From Methanobacteriota archaeon (lineage in GTDB: Archaea > Thermoplasmatota > Poseidoniia > Poseidoniales > Poseidoniaceae): a stretch of 39,299 nucleotides of DNA. Of the stretch, positions 26,362 through 34,817 are shown in pieces. A program made the translations under genes and the position numbers. The stretch lies in contig PABV01000053.1 of assembly GCA_002699425.1 (NCBI GenBank), positions 3,977-43,275 of the forward strand. The letters are read 5' to 3'. The notes under the pieces are model-generated. The model worked only from the letters and a program-made list of their open reading frames with translations, was not told the DNA's origin and searched no databases. Position 1 is the first letter of the stretch. Each line of letters starts with the position of its first letter.

Positions 26362-27894
26362 ATGGAGCCACCAAATGATTCGGAATCACAAGTGGCAGAA
26401 ATTGATAAAACCTCGATTTCACAAAAAATCCAAATGAAACTTGGCATGGATTTTTCAGTGTTTAGAGAATCAAATACCTGGAAAGCATTTGGGATTGGTA
26501 TCATTCTATTTTCCTTGATTGGTTATGCTGGTCTATCGGTCTTTGGTTTGACATCTGACTCATATGGCGTCGACAGGTCGACGGCAAGGCTTGCGCCAGA
26601 TTTTGAAATGCTCACTCTCAATAGAACTGGTTTTGAAACAGATTTGACTAATGAGTCCGGTTGGTTTCAACTCTCCGAACATCGGGGAAAAATAGTCATC
26701 ATTGATTTTATGGCTGTGGATTGCCAAAGTTGTCACCTTGTTCAGGAACATCTAGAAATTCGACAGACAGAATGGGAGGAATTGAGTGGAGATTATCCTG
26801 TCATCATCGTTTCAGTGGGTAGTTGGTATACAAGGCCAGAAACTATTGAGGATTTGAATGAAACCTTTGGAGATCCTCAATCGAGTAAGCATATGCCTTG
26901 GCTGGTAGGAACAGGTGCTGATGATTCTGTTATTGTCAATCTGACCTCTGGGGAGAGAGGAGATATGGTTGAACAATACAATGCGCAACTCATTCCTCAG
27001 GTATACGTCATCGACCATGAAGGGTATATTGTTGCACGTGAAGAGACAGGAACGCCTCTTGACGGTTGGAACTCTTTTGATGAGGCTGTCCAATTAGCCA
27101 ATCAAGGAGAAGCCGAAGATTTGCGTTTTTCCTTGAAAAAAGTTGACAGATCGGCTGGTGCGATATTTGTGATGGGTCTGTTACTGGGTATTCTGGTTTA
27201 TTTTTCTCCTTGCGCATTCCCTGTATTACCCGGTTACATCTCTTATTATGTTGGACTAGGGCAAAGGCAAGATGAATTACTTGATGCTGGTAAAATTCAA
27301 TCAAAAATGCCTCACCATTTGGTACTTGGTGGACTTGCGGCATTAGGTCAACTCACCTTCTTTCTCATCATTGGTTTAATTGTTGTAGGGCTAGGGGAAA
27401 TTTTTGACTTAACAGGATTATTACATTATTTTGCCCTTATTGTAGCCGTTTTGTTGGTCATTCTCGGCGCCTTTATGTTAACCGGAGGGACAGCTCATTT
27501 ACTTGGATTCGTTCAAAAGTTAGTTGATAAATGGTCAACGACGGAAATGGATGAGCGTTTCACGCCAAAAAGAAACATGTACCTATGGGGAATTGGTTAT
27601 TCAGCAGCCTCAATTGATTGCACAGCAGCAGCAGTCATTCCATTTATTGGTTATCTCGCAATCATTGGAGGTTCTGCGACTTGGACAGGACTTTTCGGCC
27701 TCATGATTTCAGTTAGTTTTCTTATGATTGCTGTTACAACCGTTGTTGGTTTTGGGCAGCAGAGATTCATTTCAGCATTGAGAAAAAGTACCAATTTAAT
27801 CAAAGCGGTTGGCTCGTGGATGATGATGTTTGCCGGACTTGGACTGATCATATATCTCACCCAACCTGAGTTGGTCGCATCAATCATCTCTTGA
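26362..27894 (+). CDS. Thioredoxin-CcdA/DsbD fusion membrane protein
   Basis: A 510-residue membrane redox protein. A cytoplasmic tail (1-40) and a membrane helix (42-63) lead to an outside thioredoxin-like domain (about 78-245) with CQSC (Cys121, Cys124) in VDCQSCHLVQEHLE. Then comes a six-helix CcdA/DsbD core. Its first pair of helices carries SPCAFPVLPGYISYYVGLG, the fourth carries AASIDCTAAAVIPFIGYL: the two cysteines that move electrons across the membrane. CcdA normally has no attached thioredoxin; DsbD has one at the other end. The order here points to a self-contained reductant pathway for outside proteins, maybe the disulfide-rich secreted proteins of this window. ATG at 26362 chosen for TGGAG in front. 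Confidence 0.82.
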   Translation: MEPPNDSESQVAEIDKTSISQKIQMKLGMDFSVFRESNTWKAFGIGIILFSLIGYAGLSVFGLTSDSYGVDRSTARLAPDFEMLTLNRTGFETDLTNESGWFQLSEHRGKIVIIDFMAVDCQSCHLVQEHLEIRQTEWEELSGDYPVIIVSVGSWYTRPETIEDLNETFGDPQSSKHMPWLVGTGADDSVIVNLTSGERGDMVEQYNAQLIPQVYVIDHEGYIVAREETGTPLDGWNSFDEAVQLANQGEAEDLRFSLKKVDRSAGAIFVMGLLLGILVYFSPCAFPVLPGYISYYVGLGQRQDELLDAGKIQSKMPHHLVLGGLAALGQLTFFLIIGLIVVGLGEIFDLTGLLHYFALIVAVLLVILGAFMLTGGTAHLLGFVQKLVDKWSTTEMDERFTPKRNMYLWGIGYSAASIDCTAAAVIPFIGYLAIIGGSATWTGLFGLMISVSFLMIAVTTVVGFGQQRFISALRKSTNLIKAVGSWMMMFAGLGLIIYLTQPELVASIIS

Positions 27895-28614
27895 TGATTG
27901 TAATTTTTCGGACCAGAGGTTATTATGACAAGATTCCAATGATGGTTTAATCCAGTATGACCATGAGTAAACAGCAACGACAAGTCCAGTGGCGAGGTCA
28001 AAAAAGAAGTGCTGTTTGGTTGTCATGATTGAAATCATCATCAAAAACCAAGCAAACCACGCCAAAATTTGGATTTTCTTGCTCCAAACATTCCATCGAT
28101 CTAGGACTTTGAGAATCAAAAAACTCTGCACCACATGGAGACTAGGCCATGCATTGTACGGTGCGTCTCCAATGTGAAGCATGGAAAATAATGCAGATAA
28201 CAGTCCAGTACCTTGAAGCTCTTGTTCAGTGATTTGGTCCCTGAGGTGAACCTCTACAGGGGCTACGAGAAAAATAATGTAAATGCATGCAGATACGATA
28301 AACATCCCTTGATGGAATACGAACATTTCTCTTACCCTTTTGTCTTCTCCAATCCCATACCACGCAGATAATGGATAATACAAATACAAAGAGAAGTAAA
28401 TCAAAATCATCCAAGGAGTAAATGGTACCCAAGAATCAATTGAGAGTGATGGATCGAAGAGGCTGTAATTTCTGTATTGAGAAATTTGGTTTATCCCAAT
28501 GTATGGGATCAGAAGAAAAATCAGAAAAAGAAACAACATCCTAGAAAAAAGAAGATTTTTCTGTGAGCGAATTGCCCAATTTTTCTCCCAAATAGGCCAT
28601 GGCTTAGACAACAA
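27880..28614 (-). CDS. PAP2-superfamily membrane phosphatase/transferase-like protein
   Basis: A 244-residue membrane protein with about six helices. The PAP2 catalytic motifs are in place: PSLHVVQSF (motif 2, the acid-base histidine) and TKQHFFFDLATG (motif 3, the nucleophile histidine). Motif 1 (KxxxxxxRP) is not evident; the family with this pattern includes Aur1/Ipt1-like inositol-phosphate transferases, which act on lipid headgroups. The start is TTG at 28614 with GAGGGG 8 bases before; the next ATG is at residue 26 and would leave out the charged start. Its 3' end overlaps that of the CcdA fusion by 15 bases, tail to tail. It follows the SPFH gene by 14 bases. Confidence 0.7.
   Translation of the reverse strand: MLSKPWPIWEKNWAIRSQKNLLFSRMLFLFLIFLLIPYIGINQISQYRNYSLFDPSLSIDSWVPFTPWMILIYFSLYLYYPLSAWYGIGEDKRVREMFVFHQGMFIVSACIYIIFLVAPVEVHLRDQITEQELQGTGLLSALFSMLHIGDAPYNAWPSLHVVQSFLILKVLDRWNVWSKKIQILAWFAWFLMMISIMTTKQHFFFDLATGLVVAVYSWSYWIKPSLESCHNNLWSEKLQSSRDD
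27881..27900. terminator. Perfect hairpin over two overlapping stop codons
   Basis: CAATCATCTCTTGATGATTG: 8-bp arms around TCTT. It contains the stop of the plus-strand CcdA fusion (27892-27894), and one base more (27880) completes the stop of the minus-strand PAP2 gene. On the plus strand TAATTTTT follows, so it looks like a terminator for that direction and perhaps for both. Confidence 0.55.
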
Positions 28615-28628
28615 TAAAATGCCCCTCT

Positions 28629-29873
28629 TTAGAACATTTTACCACAACTTGGACATGCGGACCACCCTGGTTGTATCTGAATATTGCAACATGTTTGATG
28701 CATCTGTGCTGGTTGTTGTGTCTGTCGATTCTCGGTACCATCTCCATCAATGGCTTTTTGCGCAGTTTGTTGTTTTAGAAATTCTGCCATAACTTCAGGA
28801 GTCAATGCACCGGCTTCCTTAGCCATTGCCATCATTTGCATTTGGATATCATTTTGTTTTTCCATTCGGTTTGATTGATGATCTTGCATTTGTTTAACTC
28901 GATTTGCTTTCTTTGCTTGAACCTGTTCAAACATTGCCATGGCTCTATCCATTTTTGCATCTTCTTTTTCAATCTCGAGATTTTGTGTATCTTTTTGTTT
29001 TTGAAAATCTAATTCGTATCGGGCTTTGTCTCGCTCAAGTTCCGCCGCCCAGTGGGCCTCCATCTTTCTTAATTCCTTGAGTTCAGTTTCCATTTCAACA
29101 GTAACACGACCATTTGCTTGTGCTCTTTGGATATTGACTTCCATCTCAATTCGAGCGAGTGCACTCGTTTCTTGATGCTTGAACAATTCGGCTGCATGTT
29201 CAGCATTTGCTTGTTCCCCCGCTGCAGTAGCTTTGAGTTTTGCTCGGTGCTTCTCGACCAATTCCATATCAGTGGGGTTAGTGATTGCAAAGGCCTTGAG
29301 TAGTGTGAATCCCATATTTGAAAGAAGATTTCTCATTTCCATTTCAGCGGTCATTTCAAATCTTTCTTGGAATTGTGAACTCCTTAGGTCTGCACTTGTC
29401 TGACACTTTGCGATACAGGGAATAATCACTCGGTTCTGTAACTCTGTCGAGACGATAAGCCCTACATCGTGCCTGGTCAATGTTGGTGCTCGGTTGGCAA
29501 AGATGTTCAACATTTTTGGCAAATCATCTTTATTGATTTTTAATCTTAAATTTGCAAAACCTTGGGCGACATGACCATCACCCATTTGGGCATTGAAAGG
29601 TATGCTGTAATCCATCGGGCCAGTCATTGCGAAGAGTAAGCGTCGGTCTGTGGCAGTCACTCCCATTTGCTCCCCAATCCATCTACTGAAACCTCCTGCC
29701 ATATTGCTGAGAATGGTTTCAGAAAGAATATCTCCGATTCTGCCATCAACAATCATAGCGAGTGCTTCATTTGGTTTGAGTACTACCTGCTGTTTTGAAA
29801 AGGTCTTAATTTTGTCTGCATTCACTAATCTTGCCACCACATCAGGGTGGTCTCTCCATCGGTACATTGCCAT
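28629..29873 (-). CDS. SPFH-domain protein with coiled coil and C-terminal zinc ribbon
   Basis: A 414-residue soluble protein. An N-terminal SPFH/virion-core-like domain (about 1-215) is seen through its entry VLKPNEALAMIVDGRIGD and the NLLSNMGFTLLKAFAIT ending. A long charged coiled coil follows (about 220-345), then a Met/Gln-rich stretch and a zinc ribbon with CPSCGKMF at the very end (a CC pair lies about 15 residues before). No membrane segment is visible. Such proteins assemble into large oligomers, sometimes near membranes or stress sites. I chose ATG 29873 with AGGAG 9 bases before it; a TTG at 29882 is too close to the SD. It sits between a helical unknown and a PAP2 gene in one transcript. 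Confidence 0.72.
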   Translation of the reverse strand: MAMYRWRDHPDVVARLVNADKIKTFSKQQVVLKPNEALAMIVDGRIGDILSETILSNMAGGFSRWIGEQMGVTATDRRLLFAMTGPMDYSIPFNAQMGDGHVAQGFANLRLKINKDDLPKMLNIFANRAPTLTRHDVGLIVSTELQNRVIIPCIAKCQTSADLRSSQFQERFEMTAEMEMRNLLSNMGFTLLKAFAITNPTDMELVEKHRAKLKATAAGEQANAEHAAELFKHQETSALARIEMEVNIQRAQANGRVTVEMETELKELRKMEAHWAAELERDKARYELDFQKQKDTQNLEIEKEDAKMDRAMAMFEQVQAKKANRVKQMQDHQSNRMEKQNDIQMQMMAMAKEAGALTPEVMAEFLKQQTAQKAIDGDGTENRQTQQPAQMHQTCCNIQIQPGWSACPSCGKMF

Positions 29874-29885
29874 TTTTTCCAACTC

Positions 29886-30410
29886 CTATTTTTTTCTTAA
29901 TCCATTAAGGACATTATTCCTTGCGCCAAAAAATCCACGACATGAAGTCACTTTTTGCGTGGTTTGACGAATAACTGTGAGTAAGTCTTCCTCTCCAGTT
30001 GCAAGAATATGCTCTGCGCTGTTGGCAAGATTTACTGCCTTCGTAATCATCTCAATAACATCATGATCGTGTTTAATCAATTTCTTCAAATCTGCATTTG
30101 AAGGTGAGCGTTGTCCCGAAAAAAATGCATGTTCCATACCAGAAACAGATTTTTCGACATCATTCGTTAACATATCACACTCTTCCATACACTGCTTCGC
30201 AGCCCTTGCTTCTTGGATTTTGTCTTCTCTGAATGCCGTATCATGAATATTCTGCATGTGCGAGCGAACTCGCCCTCCTGCTCGAATCATCTCTTCACGT
30301 ACGAGTTTATCGACTTCTATCCTTTTCCCTTTGGCATATCCAGAATAACCAGAAAGGATGAGTTGAACGCCTCGCACGTAAGGAATCAAGTCGAGTGGGG
30401 TTCCTACCAT
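29886..30410 (-). CDS. Unrecognised 174-residue helical protein
   Basis: I do not recognise it. 174 residues, nearly all helix, no signal peptide or membrane segment. The first 20 residues (MVGTPLDLIPYVRGVQLILS) are mildly hydrophobic and might lie on a membrane. Cysteines occur at two points in the middle (KQCMEECDML) and one near the end (TSCRGFF). It is 12 bases from the SPFH gene and on the same strand, so it is likely a partner of that protein. Start at 30410 without SD; a TTATGAT-like box is about 26 bases before (complement of 30432-30438), suiting a leaderless first gene of a three-gene set. Confidence 0.55.
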   Translation of the reverse strand: MVGTPLDLIPYVRGVQLILSGYSGYAKGKRIEVDKLVREEMIRAGGRVRSHMQNIHDTAFREDKIQEARAAKQCMEECDMLTNDVEKSVSGMEHAFFSGQRSPSNADLKKLIKHDHDVIEMITKAVNLANSAEHILATGEEDLLTVIRQTTQKVTSCRGFFGARNNVLNGLRKK

Positions 30411-30461
30411 GATTAGCGGTTAGTCTGGTGAATCATAATGGTTTTGAGTATCAGTGGGATT

Positions 30462-31055
30462 TTAACCGTCTAACAAAATAGAATTTTCTGCAAATAATTC
30501 AGCCTCTTCATGATTATGTGTAACGAGAATTGAACCGATTCTTTTGTGCTCTAACAATTCGATGGTTTCTTGTAATAATTTTTTCCTCAATGTTTCATCT
30601 AAAGAAGAAAAAGGTTCGTCTAAGAGTAAAAATCGAGGTTCAGCAACGATAGATCGGCCCAGTGCTAATCTCTGTGCCTCTCCTCCTGATAATTCATCAA
30701 CTCTTCTGTTTTCATATCCCGATAAATGAATAAGTTCAAGAATTTCGCTTACATCTGCATTTTTATTTCCAAGTTTTATGTTTCCACTCACATTCAAATG
30801 GTGGTATAAGACTGGTTTTTGAAAAATGAGTCCAATGCCTCTCTTCTCAGTTGGTGTGTTTTGTATGTTTTCACCATCGAGATTAATTGACCCACTATCA
30901 AAAGAATCAAGTCCACATATGCATCGTAGTAACGTCGTTTTTCCGGAACCAGATGGACCCATAATTGAAAGTCTCTGACCTTGAACTAAAGTAAACGAGA
31001 TATTTCGAAACAGTGTCTTTGAAAACGATTTACTCACATCCTTTAATTCAAGCAT
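30462..31055 (-). CDS. thiQ: Thiamine ABC transporter ATP-binding protein ThiQ
   Basis: Cytoplasmic ATPase of a thiamine importer. 197 residues, short as ThiQ proteins are. Seen: Walker A GPSGSGKTT, Q-loop in GLIFQKPVLYHHL, signature LSGGEAQRLALGRSI, Walker B FLLLDEPFSSLD and the switch histidine in VTHNHEEA. The start overlaps the thiP stop as TGATG, with GAGGGGG 6 bases before; a TTG one codon earlier is less likely. On sequence alone it could serve iron or sulfate; the thiamine call comes from thiB and thiR in the same operon. Confidence 0.85.
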   Translation of the reverse strand: MLELKDVSKSFSKTLFRNISFTLVQGQRLSIMGPSGSGKTTLLRCICGLDSFDSGSINLDGENIQNTPTEKRGIGLIFQKPVLYHHLNVSGNIKLGNKNADVSEILELIHLSGYENRRVDELSGGEAQRLALGRSIVAEPRFLLLDEPFSSLDETLRKKLLQETIELLEHKRIGSILVTHNHEEAELFAENSILLDG

Positions 31056-32722
31056 CAAAATCCCCCTCCATCATGTTCTTCTCTCCATTTTTCTGCGATG
31101 GTAAAAAAGCTCAGTGTGAGGGTCATTAAAACGGTTGCTACGGCCATAGCGGTTGGGTATGTGAGGGGATCAAAACCAGGCTTAGACATAATTTGGTCGA
31201 TCAATACGGAAAGAGTGTCAAAGGAACCATCTCTTGCCAGCATCCAAGATGCACCAAATTCGCCAAGAGAAATGGCTGCGCAAAATAATGAAGCAACGAT
31301 AAGAGGAGGGCGAATATTGTGCCATTCAATATTCCAAAACATTGCCCAATGGCTTAATCCAAGTGTTTTGGCGTGTTCGATCAAATCAGAATCAATTGAC
31401 CTATATGTCGATAAGAAAATTCGAATGACAAATGGAGTTGCGATAATGATATGGGGTAATACCGGAATCCACCACTGCCTCATCAAATCAGGTTGCCATT
31501 TCATGAACCCAATCAATATTCCCAGTCCAATCATGACCGCAGAGATGCAAAATGGAAGCATGAGGAAAGTTTCGGCAACTCTGGCTTTGTGATTGCTTCT
31601 TTTTTCTAGTGCGATGAGTGATTTAGTAATCAATAACCCCAGTGGTACTGCAAAAATGACAGTCATTGATGCATAAACCAATGACTGCATAGTCGCATCG
31701 ATTATATCGGTATGTGCATAAGAGCCATTTATGGCTCTCTTCCAACCATCTAATCCCCAAAAGTAGGTGCCCCTCTTGGTTCTGTCTTGAATTCGAAAAG
31801 ATCCTACAATCACAGAAACGAGTGGTGTGACTACAAATATCAATGCAGGATACAGAATAAATCTGACTTTTCTTGGTTTTGGTTTCTCAAATTTCTCATC
31901 GATATGTGGTATGACAGAACTGAGTTTTTTCTGAAGGATTCCAATTACAGCAAGTCCGATAATTAAAATTGTTAGTTGCAAGAAGAAAGCAGCTAAAATC
32001 AGTTGATTTAATTCGGTGAGATAACCGGGGATTCCTACGCCAGAACTGTGTATGGCCATGAATGATTCTAGGGATTGATTACCAGGAGTAATCCATCTTA
32101 TCATTGCAAATGAAGTAAATGAAAAAGTAAAGGTCAAAATGGCTCCGCTCAATATTGATGGCCACAATATGGGAATCCACAAATATCGTATTCTGTGATA
32201 TGGCGTCCTACCCATTTGTAGAAACTTTAGCTGCTCTTCCATAGAGGGGTGTACTCTTGAGATAACTGGTTCAACAAACCGAATGATGAGTGCAATATTA
32301 AACCAAGCATGGGCTAATATAAGTGCCATGTATCTGTAGTCTTCATTTCCAATAAGATTCAAACCACCTTTTCCGATGATTGCAAGAAAACCCATTGCTG
32401 CAACGATAGTGGGCGTGACAAAAGGCATGGTCAAGATGGCTCTCACTAGTGGTGCTCTTTTCCACTGATATCGAGCCAAAATCCAAGCAAGAGGTAGACC
32501 AATAATGATGGTCAATATTGTCGAAAGAAATGCCTGTGAGATAGTGAACCACAATACTTCGCTGGTTAGGTCATGGGTTTGAAACGAGTGAATGTAAGAA
32601 AAACTCCATCCCTCGGAAGCCAATAATATTCTTTTCAATCCAAGGAATAGTGGAAACAAAATGAGCAATACGAAAATCCCTATCGAGAAAAAGTGAATCA
32701 GATGTGATTGACGGATTTTCAT
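31055..32722 (-). CDS. thiP: Thiamine ABC transporter permease ThiP (two fused permease domains)
   Basis: A 555-residue membrane protein with about twelve helices, built of two fused binding-protein-dependent permease domains. Each half has its EAA-like loop for the ATPase: one in EQLKFLQMGRTPYHRIRYL (about residue 182), one in EHAKTLGLSHWAMF (about residue 458). This fused layout is that of ThiP and FbpB. The start at 32722 overlaps the thiB stop as ATGA. An ATG at 32740 is also in frame and adds six residues. The product follows its binding protein directly, so production is probably balanced by coupling. Confidence 0.85.
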   Translation of the reverse strand: MKIRQSHLIHFFSIGIFVLLILFPLFLGLKRILLASEGWSFSYIHSFQTHDLTSEVLWFTISQAFLSTILTIIIGLPLAWILARYQWKRAPLVRAILTMPFVTPTIVAAMGFLAIIGKGGLNLIGNEDYRYMALILAHAWFNIALIIRFVEPVISRVHPSMEEQLKFLQMGRTPYHRIRYLWIPILWPSILSGAILTFTFSFTSFAMIRWITPGNQSLESFMAIHSSGVGIPGYLTELNQLILAAFFLQLTILIIGLAVIGILQKKLSSVIPHIDEKFEKPKPRKVRFILYPALIFVVTPLVSVIVGSFRIQDRTKRGTYFWGLDGWKRAINGSYAHTDIIDATMQSLVYASMTVIFAVPLGLLITKSLIALEKRSNHKARVAETFLMLPFCISAVMIGLGILIGFMKWQPDLMRQWWIPVLPHIIIATPFVIRIFLSTYRSIDSDLIEHAKTLGLSHWAMFWNIEWHNIRPPLIVASLFCAAISLGEFGASWMLARDGSFDTLSVLIDQIMSKPGFDPLTYPTAMAVATVLMTLTLSFFTIAEKWREEHDGGGF

Positions 32723-33828
32723 GAAAACACAGTTCCCCATTCATCGATCCATGTAGTGAGGTTTTGATTGATCGTTGATGGGCTCATATATACTGGGTTT
32801 TGCGGAATGATTGAATGAAATTCATATCCATTTTCGGAGGGCAGAGTTTCAGATGGAAGAACACTATACATCCAATTTTCTACCGGCATATCTTTGTTCA
32901 CTTCTTGTGAGATCAGGTAAGAAATAAATTCCATGGCAAAGTTACCAGAATCACTTCCTCGAGCAATACTCACGTATTCAAATTGATGAAATGCATAAGA
33001 TGGGATGTCAAGCGCCTTAGAAATCGTGTTATTATCGGCAAACCAAGCCTCTACGCCAGGAGAGTGACAATATGATACTGTCAAATCGGCATCTCCTATA
33101 TGGTTGTCTTGCCAGACACCATAACCGCCTGAATAGTGAACCTCATATGAATCACTCCACCCAGGTGTGATAATCACCTCATTTTCCCTCATCTCTTGCC
33201 ACCAATCAATGTAGGTTGTATTTTGGTCAGCATCATGATCAAAGTAATGTGTTGTTCCTAGCAAAAAACCTCTGCCAGGGCTACTGCTTTGTGGGCTTGG
33301 TATGGCGACTTTTCCTTTCCACTCTGGTAAAGTTAGGTCCCATAATGATGTAGGGATTATGGTTTGATTCTCGCCTCCAATCAATTCTGAGTTATAGTTC
33401 AGGCAAATGTAACCGTGATCATATGGCATACCAAATTCGAGATTACTGTCGATTGCATTGTCAATCAAGTTTCTTGTTTTGCCATCTTCGAAGAATAATT
33501 CCGTCGAGGCATTATTTGACAAAGGTTCGAGTAGATCAGCATCAATTGCAGATTGTAGATATGTGTTGTCCAATCCAAGCACGATATCTGCCTGTGGGCT
33601 ATCTTTTGTTTGCAGAAGATAATTGTAAATCCCTCCAGCATCACCTGCTCGAATGATATTTACTTCGATGCCGGTTTTTTCTTTGAAATCATCAAATAAG
33701 TCGTCGGTGAACCCAAGGCTATCATAAGTAAGTATAGTAATCTCTTTTTTTCCCTCTGATTTATCTGTTCCAATGCATCCTGACATCGATGCAGTAGCAA
33801 AGATGATGGCAAGCAGAATGTGCTTCAT
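32719..33828 (-). CDS. thiB: Thiamine-binding lipoprotein ThiB
   Basis: Outside binding protein of the thiamine importer. 369 residues. Signal peptide with lipobox ending in SMSGC (Cys18), so it is probably lipid-anchored. Then the ThiB signature ITILTYDSLG at the start of the mature chain, and ADIVLGLDNTYLQSAIDADL, which closely matches the ADVVLGLDNNLLDAA stretch of bacterial ThiB. PYDHGYICLNYNSE and the SSSPGRGFLLG motif fit the same family. Start: ATG at 33828 overlapping the thiR stop as TGATG, with GAGG before; a GTG one codon earlier is possible. Confidence 0.85.
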   Translation of the reverse strand: MKHILLAIIFATASMSGCIGTDKSEGKKEITILTYDSLGFTDDLFDDFKEKTGIEVNIIRAGDAGGIYNYLLQTKDSPQADIVLGLDNTYLQSAIDADLLEPLSNNASTELFFEDGKTRNLIDNAIDSNLEFGMPYDHGYICLNYNSELIGGENQTIIPTSLWDLTLPEWKGKVAIPSPQSSSPGRGFLLGTTHYFDHDADQNTTYIDWWQEMRENEVIITPGWSDSYEVHYSGGYGVWQDNHIGDADLTVSYCHSPGVEAWFADNNTISKALDIPSYAFHQFEYVSIARGSDSGNFAMEFISYLISQEVNKDMPVENWMYSVLPSETLPSENGYEFHSIIPQNPVYMSPSTINQNLTTWIDEWGTVFS

Positions 33829-34694
33829 CACATCGCCTCAAGAGTGTTAAGAGCACGATGACACTTATCCACCAGTTCGAGGGGGTTATGGGCGGTGATG
33901 TACAATCCCGGCTCCCAAGCATATCCTCCTTTATCAAGAAGGCAATCAATGCGATGAGTGCTTTCCATGTTGAGGATATTTCCATTCTCGATACGAGCCA
34001 ATGACCAGCCCAGTTCTTCAATAAATGAATCAATCTTTTGCATGTTGACGCCAACTTCACTCATGGGTGCGGCAATGTTGATCAAAGCATTGGCGTTATC
34101 ATCAATTTTTTTGGTATTCAACAAGACAGATGCAAGATGACTCGACACACCAAATGAGGGGGTATCGTAATGTCTAATTTTATTATTAATCACTGATATT
34201 TTCCCCGGAAAAGCAGCCACGTCTTGCAAATTAGTTGCCTGTTCTAAACAAGAGGCGATATTGCTCCCAACTGCGGGGATCCAGTTTTTTATCCTCTGAG
34301 GGTCGATTCTACTCACAGCCCATTCAAGTCTCTTGAGTAATGCTCTTTCTTTTTGACCTGATTCTAAATCAATACCAGTAAGTGATTTATTGAATTGTAA
34401 TATTTGGCCAGGTCCAAAAGCGAGTTCGACAACAAATCGTTGTTTGGTAAGCTTTGCTTCTGGTCCATATACTCGAAGAGCATTTGATATTTCAGTCGCC
34501 CAGCCGTCAATCATCAGTTCGTCAGCCGTACCGGCCAACTCTGGTAAAGGTCTAGTATATTGGCGAGAGATTGTAGATTGTGTTGTACCCAAAATATTAG
34601 CGATTTCTGCTTGAGACCATTCCTTTGCTCGTAATTCTCTCGCGATTTGCATATGCAATCGTTCTAGCCATCTCATGCCATTATCTCCAAGCAT
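33828..34694 (-). CDS. thiR: Thiamine-responsive transcription regulator ThiR (HTH-ThiN)
   Basis: A 288-residue regulator: N-terminal helix-turn-helix (about 10-50, with WSQAEIANILGTTQSTISRQ as recognition region) and a C-terminal ThiN domain (about 110-285). ThiN motifs seen: WIPAVGSNIASCLEQA, DVAAFPGKISV and FGVSSHLASVLLN. ThiN is a thiamine-phosphate synthase fold; HTH-ThiN proteins are known in archaea as regulators of thiamine genes that sense thiamine phosphate. It heads the operon that contains thiB-thiP-thiQ, which fits well. Start at 34694 is 25 bases after a TATA-like box; an ATG at 34676 with GGAGAT is the alternative. Whether it keeps enzymatic activity cannot be told. Confidence 0.85.
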   Translation of the reverse strand: MLGDNGMRWLERLHMQIARELRAKEWSQAEIANILGTTQSTISRQYTRPLPELAGTADELMIDGWATEISNALRVYGPEAKLTKQRFVVELAFGPGQILQFNKSLTGIDLESGQKERALLKRLEWAVSRIDPQRIKNWIPAVGSNIASCLEQATNLQDVAAFPGKISVINNKIRHYDTPSFGVSSHLASVLLNTKKIDDNANALINIAAPMSEVGVNMQKIDSFIEELGWSLARIENGNILNMESTHRIDCLLDKGGYAWEPGLYITAHNPLELVDKCHRALNTLEAM

Positions 34695-34714
34695 GATTGG
34701 CTCACTATGTGTTG

Positions 34715-34725
34715 GTTATTCAATA
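34715..34725 (-). promoter_or_regulatory. Possible TATA-like box of thiR
   Basis: The minus strand reads ATTGAATAACC, with its centre about 25 bases before the thiR ATG at 34694. No SD precedes that ATG, so this suits a leaderless first gene of the thiamine operon. The match to box A is only fair. Confidence 0.35.
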
Positions 34726-34738
34726 TTGCTCAAAAAAA

Positions 34739-34751
34739 ATGCATAATGCAT
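34739..34751. promoter_or_regulatory. Palindrome between thiR and the decarboxylase gene
   Basis: ATGCATAATGCAT: two ATGCAT hexamers around one base, a perfect odd palindrome, between divergent genes. It lies about 14 bases upstream of the likely thiR box and 42 bases upstream of the box for the decarboxylase. A regulator, ThiR itself being the first candidate, may bind there. No known motif was matched. Confidence 0.4.
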
Positions 34752-34792
34752 ATGTGTGGTTTAAAAATACAAAGCCGCAGAATTATAAGACT

Positions 34793-34799
34793 CATATGG
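34793..34799 (+). promoter_or_regulatory. TATA box of the decarboxylase gene
   Basis: TTATAAG about 22-25 bases before the ATG at 34818, which has no SD. Good position and sequence for an archaeal leaderless promoter. It also sets that ATG as start over one at 34707. Confidence 0.55.
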
Positions 34800-34817
34800 C
34801 TCGATTGTGATATAAGC

